From the NCBI GenBank assembly GCA_021108055.1, contig JAIORR010000072.1, positions 1-9,724 on the forward strand: 9,724 bases of DNA, written 5' to 3'. Source of the stretch: Candidatus Cloacimonadota bacterium. GTDB taxonomy: Bacteria; Cloacimonadota; Cloacimonadia; Cloacimonadales; TCS61. The translations under genes and the position numbers were made by a program. Position 1 is the first letter of the stretch. Each line of letters opens with the position of its first letter. The notes below the pieces were generated by a model. That model was given only the letters and a program-made list of their open reading frames with translations, had not been told where the DNA came from and searched no databases. Positions 1 through 6,900 of this stretch are shown in pieces.

Positions 1-3000
1 TTTTGTGAAAGCGAGCTTACCTGCACAGGCTCGATTATCGGCAGATCAAATCTTTCTGCAATATGATTCTTCAAAAGTAATTCAACTCCGCTGTTACCAA
101 GTGAATTATATATTTCAACGAAGTTTTCTCGATACTCAGTAATATCATCGGCATCAGGTGGAATGCACATAGCAACACTATGTGTAGAGTTCCAGTTCAG
201 ACAGATACCCAGAATATCTGTAATGTTCACCAGACCATCTCCATTACAATCTGCAAGTGAAGCCATGGGTTTCTCCCATTCACCTGGATAATCATTTCCT
301 TCCCAATTGAATGAAATCGAAGATCGCGGGTCTCCTCTTTGCTGCCAATAAATTCCAATCGGAATAATGTCATCTTCATTTACAGAACCATCGATATTTG
401 TATCACCGGGCCAGATAAGATTTTCAGATGGAAAAACAGTTATGAAATCATCATGCGTTATAGAGTCTGTTCCCTGCGAATTCGTGGCTGTTAATGTAAC
501 GCTGTAACCTCCAACTTCCTGATATGTATGAACAGGATTGATTTCTGAAGAATTCGAAGAATCATCACCAAATTGCCATTCCAATGTACCAAAATAAGAG
601 AGCGGTGAAGTCTGATTTACAAAATTAATTTCCAGCGGGGCAATTCCGTATGTTATATCTGCAGAGAATTCAGCAACAGGCGTTGTTTCTTCAATGAACT
701 CAGGTGGATCGGTAGAAAATTTTATTGCCAGATTATTACAAAGTTGTGTAGCACTGGCAGGATAAATGCTGGCATAAGTGTAAAGAAGTCCGTCGCTTTG
801 AGTTAAATTCTCGATTCCCACCGTGGAATAATTGCTATTGACATCGGGATTATTAACTGTGTGATAATTGAATTGTATCTCACCGTTTCCGTCTGTTGTT
901 GGATAGGAATCCGGATCATACAAGATCAACTCGAACTTCTCTATGGAAACTTCGTCGAAGTTATTAATACATTTATTCCACTCGATAACAAAAATATTTT
1001 CATCTTCAATATAGTCGTAACATATTCTCATCTTGGCATGTTCATCATCTGCGAGAGGAAAACCAATAAGGTCATCCCAATAAGCAGCTATCATACCATA
1101 AGGACCAAGAGCAGAAGGAATATTCCAGTTACGGAAATAGGTTTCCCAAGTTGGCTGAATCGAGATCCAGCCATTTGAACATATCGTGATACTGTCGCTG
1201 ATTTCCCCGTAAAATGGGAAATCAAACGGCATTTCTATAGTTCGGGAAACATCATCTCCTATCTGTAAAACAGTTCCATCACCACCTTCCAGCGGATCGA
1301 GTTCTTTCCAGAAATACTCGGGACAATTCTCATAATAAACATCATAACTGTCGTAAGCATAATAACCATAACTATCCGGTCCGGTGGGAGCAGTATTTTC
1401 TATCTGCCCAACTTCCAGATTGAAATATACCGAACTCTGAAGGCTGTTGTCATCTTCAATATCCACTCTGAAAGGAATGTTTTTTCCTACATAACAATCT
1501 GCGCTTACCAGAACGGAAAAATCAGCCGTTCCGGTTTCATCCATATTAATATTCCCGATATTGTATTGGGAAGAAGTAATCGCCACATCGCTGGAAAGAG
1601 AAACAAGTTCAGCCTGCAGTCCAATGGCATCGAAAGTGCCGATATTTTCTATTGTAACTGTTACATCGCTTTCTTCTGACGGGTCTAATACTCCATTCTC
1701 ATCATTCACCGTTACATCCGAAACTTCTAATATCAAACCACTGACGATAAACTCAAATTTTGAAGTGCTTCCTGTGGAAATATCCAAAGACAATTCTATA
1801 ATAGAATTATCCGGACAGGCTGCAAGAACCTCGACATCATAATTCTGCGAAGCAGTTCCTCCGGCAGCAATATTACCATAATTTGCTGTTGTGGTTACGA
1901 TATTCACAAATGGATTTGCAGATGAGAGATCGGCAGAAACCGAATTAGCCGTCTGGCTTCCAAAATTTTTGAGAGTAAGTGAAAGCTGGACATCCTCTCC
2001 GGAAACTACAGCTCCGCCAGTATCAACATCAATCAAACTTACATCAATGTTCGATGTAACTACATTTATCGTATCAATTAAAGGATGATAATTTGGTTTT
2101 GATATTGTGATAAAAATTTCCCCTGCAGTTTGAGAATCGAGATAAAGCAATGCCTGACTATTTTCTATAACATCTACAGCATAAAATTCATCATCTTTGA
2201 TCGCTGTTACAATTGCTCCATCCATATCCGGTAGACTTACTTCAAGGTAGTTCGTTCCGATGCTTACTTCTTCCGGCAAAGTGCAGTTTATCTCCTGCGG
2301 AACTTTAGTCCACATCATCAGGGACGGGTCTCCTAAAATATTATATACATTAAAATAGAATTCAACATCTCCACCATGTTCTCTATTAAGAGGAAAATTA
2401 TCATACAATTCATATTTTCCTCTTAGCACAGCACTTCCAAAAGAAAATATATCTTCATCAAGAAGACCGGCAAAAAAACCGGAAAAAATGGAATTATTCA
2501 GTTTTGTTTTCGTATGAAGGTCTGACGGTCCTATAAAAACCACTCCGCCTTGAGGTGATGTTGGGGTACCTGCAGTTAACCATTTCTCACCAAGGCACGG
2601 ATCTACAGTATTGGCAAAATCACCGGAATTACAAACATACGAGCAGATGACCGGAAGATAAAATCCATTGTTCAATTCATCAATATTTTCCGAATGAAAA
2701 TAAGGATAATGCCATCCGTTGGCATCTCCCCAACCGCGATATGTAACAAAACCGACACCACTATTAATTGAAGATATTATCTCATCTGTTCCCGGATAGT
2801 TCGGATATAATATTTCATCATAATAGATTTCATCTATCTGGTTATATCCATAGTTCAGCATTTTGTCTCGAAGCCATTTTGTAACTTTTACAGGAGTGGA
2901 AGGAGTAGGAGGAGAACTGCTGTAATTTCCGGCAACAAGGCAGGCATTTTGGAACCAGTGAGTACTTTCCATGTATGGTTGTTTTTCATAATGCAGCACC

Positions 3001-3866
3001 TTGGAAATAATTGTTTGAAATTCCATCGGTGTATCGACAGACATCCTTCCGATGATCATTTCCGGAAAATAATCATCACCATTCAGAAGAGTGAACGGAT
3101 GATCGGTTACATTATTTTCCGAACCGCTGCTGATAAAAAAAGATGAAATAGCATATGCTCCATTGAAATCACCGATAAGAAGAATATAGTCAGGCGGATA
3201 ATCTTGAGTATCGTAAATATTTTGGATATAAGTTTTTATCTGTTCGCTCGTACTGCCGATATCTTCGATCTTTGCAATTTCCGTAGAAATCCCTTTTGCA
3301 TTTTTCCAATCTGTAAAATACTGGAGAGTAGAAAGAAGACTTGCATTATCGTGAGTAATTATAAGCATTTTAGAAGGAAGAACGGATGCATTCCTGAGAT
3401 ATGATCTATCAAAATTATCGACAATAGAACGGTATATCGGAAGAAAAGCTTTCGATATCCTATCCGGAATTCTTTCGATCTCATTTGCCACTATCTCGAA
3501 ATCCAGCTTCTTGATTATCGTTTTTGTTTCATTGTTCGATTCGGAAACATTTATTTTTAACTGGTGTGCAAAAAGGTCTCTCATCACAAAACTATGCTCG
3601 ATATCGATCTTATCATCACCTCTGATAGTTTTGCTTTCCAAAAGATCACCATCATTGGAAAAAACAGAGACTTCACAGCTATTAACTATGATCTCTGCAT
3701 TTCTGGATGGTAATGCAACTACCTTGAAAATGTTCTCTTCACATTCCGTATAGTCATTATTATCAAAAATAATTCTTACTCTATCGGAATTATTTTCATA
3801 TCGAATTCCCGCAGAAATCGAAATCGTAACGATCATTATCGCTATAATGATAAATATTTTTTTCAC
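1..3866 (-). CDS. Gingipain-like C25-family secreted protein with PKD and dockerin-like domains (3' end outside window)
   Basis: I translated the minus strand by hand: it is open from a GTG at 3866-3864 to base 1 (1288 codons plus two bases), with no stop. Start: an in-frame TAG lies 33 nt upstream, a G-rich Shine-Dalgarno precedes the GTG, and the N-terminus MKKIFIIIAIMIVTISISA is a signal peptide. The next ATG (codon 11) would cut it. Layout by residue: signal 1-19; unrecognised N-terminal region 20-160; C25 peptidase-like 165-522 (IGD at 231, IGRMSV at 272); link domain 523-605; CARDB-like repeats 606-709 and 711-820; NIDO-like beta domain 824-1053; PKD 1062-1146 (WQFGDD, HTY..VGGYSVTLTA); dockerin-like pair 1155-1166 and 1206-1217; helical tail to 1288. 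The putative nucleophile is C412, but the Y-x-G-H-G histidine is W379. Relatives end in a T9SS sorting domain, so roughly 100 residues are probably missing. Peptidase activity is doubtful; an adhesive or scaffold role is inferred. Confidence 0.93.
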   Translation of the reverse strand, partial: MKKIFIIIAIMIVTISISAGIRYENNSDRVRIIFDNNDYTECEENIFKVVALPSRNAEIIVNSCEVSVFSNDGDLLESKTIRGDDKIDIEHSFVMRDLFAHQLKINVSESNNETKTIIKKLDFEIVANEIERIPDRISKAFLPIYRSIVDNFDRSYLRNASVLPSKMLIITHDNASLLSTLQYFTDWKNAKGISTEIAKIEDIGSTSEQIKTYIQNIYDTQDYPPDYILLIGDFNGAYAISSFFISSGSENNVTDHPFTLLNGDDYFPEMIIGRMSVDTPMEFQTIISKVLHYEKQPYMESTHWFQNACLVAGNYSSSPPTPSTPVKVTKWLRDKMLNYGYNQIDEIYYDEILYPNYPGTDEIISSINSGVGFVTYRGWGDANGWHYPYFHSENIDELNNGFYLPVICSYVCNSGDFANTVDPCLGEKWLTAGTPTSPQGGVVFIGPSDLHTKTKLNNSIFSGFFAGLLDEDIFSFGSAVLRGKYELYDNFPLNREHGGDVEFYFNVYNILGDPSLMMWTKVPQEINCTLPEEVSIGTNYLEVSLPDMDGAIVTAIKDDEFYAVDVIENSQALLYLDSQTAGEIFITISKPNYHPLIDTINVVTSNIDVSLIDVDTGGAVVSGEDVQLSLTLKNFGSQTANSVSADLSSANPFVNIVTTTANYGNIAAGGTASQNYDVEVLAACPDNSIIELSLDISTGSTSKFEFIVSGLILEVSDVTVNDENGVLDPSEESDVTVTIENIGTFDAIGLQAELVSLSSDVAITSSQYNIGNINMDETGTADFSVLVSADCYVGKNIPFRVDIEDDNSLQSSVYFNLEVGQIENTAPTGPDSYGYYAYDSYDVYYENCPEYFWKELDPLEGGDGTVLQIGDDVSRTIEMPFDFPFYGEISDSITICSNGWISIQPTWETYFRNWNIPSALGPYGMIAAYWDDLIGFPLADDEHAKMRICYDYIEDENIFVIEWNKCINNFDEVSIEKFELILYDPDSYPTTDGNGEIQFNYHTVNNPDVNSNYSTVGIENLTQSDGLLYTYASIYPASATQLCNNLAIKFSTDPPEFIEETTPVAEFSADITYGIAPLEINFVNQTSPLSYFGTLEWQFGDDSSNSSEINPVHTYQEVGGYSVTLTATNSQGTDSITHDDFITVFPSENLIWPGDTNIDGSVNEDDIIPIGIYWQQRGDPRSSISFNWEGNDYPGEWEKPMASLADCNGDGLVNITDILGICLNWNSTHSVAMCIPPDADDITEYRENFVEIYNSLGNSGVELLLKNHIAERFDLPIIEPVQVSSLSQ
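183..416 (-). other. Dockerin-like paired calcium motif (part of the downstream gene)
   Basis: Two copies of D-x-N-x-D-G-x-V-N-x-x-D are seen: residues D1155, N1157, D1159, D1166 (GDTNIDGSVNEDD) and D1206, N1208, D1210, D1217 (DCNGDGLVNITD). Each is followed by a short hydrophobic helix with a Trp (IGIYW; ILGICLNW). This is the dockerin type I calcium-loop pattern. The two motifs are about 51 residues apart, wider than in classical cellulosomal dockerins, with a Trp/Pro-rich stretch between them. No cohesin is visible in the window. Confidence 0.7.
429..683 (-). other. PKD domain (part of the downstream gene)
   Basis: Residues 1062-1146 read PVAEFSAD...PLEINFVNQT...LEWQFGDDSS...NPVHTYQEVGGYSVTLTATN, the textbook order of PKD motifs (xWxFGD and HxYxxxGxYxVxLTxxN). 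PKD domains are Ig-like extracellular modules common next to peptidases and glycoside hydrolases, where they act as spacers or bind polymers. It sits directly before the dockerin-like motif. Confidence 0.9.
708..1397 (-). other. NIDO-like beta domain of the downstream protein
   Basis: Residues 824-1053 align by eye with the upstream copy: GPDSYGYYAYDSYD, FDFPFYGEISDSITICSN then GWI, WNIPSALGPYGMIAAYWDDL, FVIEWNKC, FELILYD, EIQFNYHT, STVGIEN. The copies are clearly homologous but well diverged, so this is an old duplication or a shared module, not a recent copy. Confidence 0.6.
1407..2051 (-). repeat. Pair of CARDB-like repeats in the downstream protein
   Basis: Residues 606-709 and 711-820 match the repeats of the neighbouring protein. 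The first has LKNFGSQTANSV and YGNIAAGGTAS, close to the upstream protein's KNFGTQAVNNV and YGNIASGSSA. The second opens with NDENGVLDPSE and has ENIGTFDAIGL. The acidic loop of the first repeat is degenerate (DVDTGGAVVSGE), so any calcium site there is probably lost. Confidence 0.65.
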
Positions 3867-3869
3867 TAT

Positions 3870-3875
3870 TCCCCC
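3870..3875 (-). promoter_or_regulatory. Probable ribosome binding site of the downstream GTG-started gene
   Basis: GGGGGA on the minus strand, four bases before the GTG. It can pair with the CCUCC of 16S rRNA through one G-U wobble, so it is a weaker and more closely spaced site than that of the upstream gene. It lies in the 75-bp gap (3867-3941) between the two genes. I saw no convincing terminator hairpin or promoter in that gap, which supports cotranscription. The weak site and GTG start suggest lower translation of the second protein (inference). Confidence 0.55.
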
Positions 3876-3941
3876 GTTTAATAATTTATAAGTTCTCTAA
3901 TTAAATCTTTCACAGATCACACAAGTAAATTCTTTCTGATC

Positions 3942-6900
3942 CTATTTTAAAAGCAGCATCCTTTTCGTTTGAGAATAATTTCCTGCACTGAATTTGTAGA
4001 AATATATGCCACTGGATACATTCCTGCCGGACTCATCTTTTCCATTCCAGACAACTTTATGGAAACCAGGACTCATTCTTTCATTAAGAAGCATTCTAAC
4101 TTTCTGACCCTTGATATTGTAGATTATTATTTCGGTGTTTTTCTCGGTGTTCTCAGTGGTTAAGTTAAAAGAAATAGTCGTTGTCGGATTGAATGGATTT
4201 GGATAATTACCGATAAGGGAAGTTACTTTCGGGATCAGGATTTCCTCTTCTGCGTCAGAAAAATCTATCTCTGCAACAGCAACATCCGACGGCAAAGACT
4301 CACTTCCTTCATAAATAGCAGTTATGTAATACTCATAAATTCCATTTTCCAGATCGTTATCTTCATAATACATTGTAGCTGCATCTGCTATCTCGGCGAT
4401 CTCGACTTCATTTCGATAGACCTTGAATCCCGTTAAAGTTCGTTCATCCCTTGCTGCTTCGTTTTTATCTGCAATTTTTTCTGAAACCTGAAGTTCTTTT
4501 TTTTCACGAACATTCGAGTTATTATTTGTTCTGCCTCCAATATCTTCTCTCGATAACACCGGCATATTCCATTCAAGTGTAACATCATCGGCAACTACCG
4601 CAGCAGTAAGATCGATCGGTATATCGAGGAATGTCAGTTCAAAATCTACGATCACGATCTGATTCTGAACAACTACAACGTCGCTTTCCATTACAGTTCC
4701 ATATCCTTCTAAATTTGCAGAAACTTCATAAGTTCCGGGTGTTGTCGGCAGGACATAATCTCCGTTTTCATCCGGATGAGTTTGAAATGCTCCGGCAATT
4801 ATTTCTACATCTTCGATATTTCCGGAACCGCCCACAAGTGAGACTTCTCCATTTATATAGCCCATAGTTTGAGGACTTCCACCTTCTATTATCACATCAT
4901 CCACATACCAATAGTTGATATTCCATGAATCGCCGTCAAATGTGAATGCAAGCTGGAAAGTATCTGAACCGACATCCGGAGTTGTAATGATAATATTTTC
5001 TGTGGCTGGACCATAATTGGCTGCAGGCCAGATTTGTACTGTATTCCAGTTAACCCCGTCACTCGTTGTTTCCACACGTATCTCATAGCCACCACCAAAG
5101 TTATTTATCGAATGTTTAAATTCCAGGTCAAGAGATGAGGAACCCATTGTGTTTATCGGCATGGTTATCAATCTTTGAACTGCTACGGTTTGAGGTACCC
5201 AATAGAAATTGGCTTCCGGTGCAGTACCCCCAGCATAATTCCCGGACCCTTGAACCCAGTTCATCAGGCCGGATGTAGAAGTTCTTGACCATCCGTCCGG
5301 CAGGAAAGTATTAAAGTTCTCTGTTATCAGCACAGGAACCTGAGAAATGGCAAGAACAAATTCACCATCGGTTGAATAACCATAATCACCGTTTATCGTC
5401 CAATCGATCTCTGCTTCATGACCAACGGGTGCGCTTGCATCACAAGTAACATTATATATTGCAGTGCATGTCAATCCGCTGGAGAAATCTCCAAAATCGT
5501 ATGTAGCGGAATTAATAGTTATATAGATATCTGTAGTAAGAATTTCCGATGCGACATTATAAGCATCAGCACCGCCGGTATTTTCATAAGAAACCAGCAG
5601 GTCCACAGTTTCTCCGGGATCTAAGATATTATTCTGTCCATCGTTAATAAGCACGGAACTGAATTCGATGACCGGTGCGTTCAGTTCCTGAGTAAAATAA
5701 AGTTCCCATGTATTTTCATTACTTGTTACATTAATTGTAAAAGCTGCAATATGACCATCCGGACAATCTTCATCGACGGTAACACTGAAATCCGTTAGAT
5801 TAGTTCCCGAGCTTCCACCTGCAATGTTATTATAATTGGAAGTATCCTGCGTGATCGTGATATATGGATCTGAACTCGATATGACTGCTGAAACACCTGT
5901 AGCAGAATTTTCTCCAAGGTTATTAAGCAGAATATCAATATTCGCATTTTCGGCATAATCAAGCTGTCCGTTAGCATTTGCATCGATGATAGTTATTCCG
6001 CCAAGCACGATAAAAGGTTCTTCAAAGGCGATAGGCGGACCTGTTATTAATAAAGCCATTTCGTCCTGCAGATGTTTAGCAGCAACTGGATATGAATTAT
6101 TAAATGTATATTCCAGCCCGATCAGACCTGTATGATCTTCGATACCGACTGTGGCATACTGTCCTTGCTCATAAGGATAATTTCCCTGATCACAATTATT
6201 TATTACTTTATATTGGAATTTTATTTCACTGTCACCTGTAGCAGTAGGATAATAGTTGGAATCATAAAGAATAACCTGGAATGTTTCCTGGGCACTATTA
6301 TAATCAGATTGAAGATTATCCCATTCGACCACAAAATAATTCATACCGCTATCATAATAATAATACACATCTCCGCTGCCTGTTTTCAAATCATCCCAGA
6401 AAGGAGCTATCATGGGAGAAGGACCAAGCGGACCGGGTATATTCCAGTTCATAAATGAGCTCATATCCGAATGACCCGGTGCTATCCAGCCGTTCGAGCA
6501 GACCGTTATCGTATTATACTCTTCACCGTAGAACCTGAATGTGATCGGTAAATCCACGTCTTCCGAATCACCGATATCTCCATTATCATACAAAGGAATT
6601 TCCGTTCCTATGATGTTAATTTCGATCCAGTCATAAACCGGTACATTGTAATATCCCGTATCTCCGTCATCATAGCAGTAATATCCATAAGCATCGGGGC
6701 CAACCGGATCGGTGATGGAGACAGTTCCCACATTTATCGGGAATGAAACGGTGTTATCATATCCATCTGCGTTATAAAGTTGAAGTTCCAAAGTGAATTG
6801 AGTTCCCGGAATGATCTGGGTATTTGCCGTTACTTCAAATTTATTGCTGTTATTCGATGCTGTTCCTCCTGCTGTTACGTTACCGAAAACACCATCGTCA

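Noticed and set aside
861..1178. Plus-strand open frame of 105 codons
   Set aside because: It is antisense to the well-supported downstream gene, whose translation is continuous here with clear domain motifs.
3867..3941. CRP-like site (TGTGATCTGTGA) in the intergenic gap
   Set aside because: The half-sites are direct, not inverted, repeats and there is no symmetric TGTGA-N6-TCACA.
4878..5333. Concanavalin-type lectin or carbohydrate-binding module instead of cleaved adhesin
   Set aside because: The opening ENFNTFLPDGW and closing WYVDDVIIEG motifs fit the cleaved-adhesin/MAM-like family better.
6132..6458. Plus-strand open frame of 108 codons
   Set aside because: It lies wholly opposite the NIDO-like domain of a clear protein and shows no ribosome site or recognisable motif.
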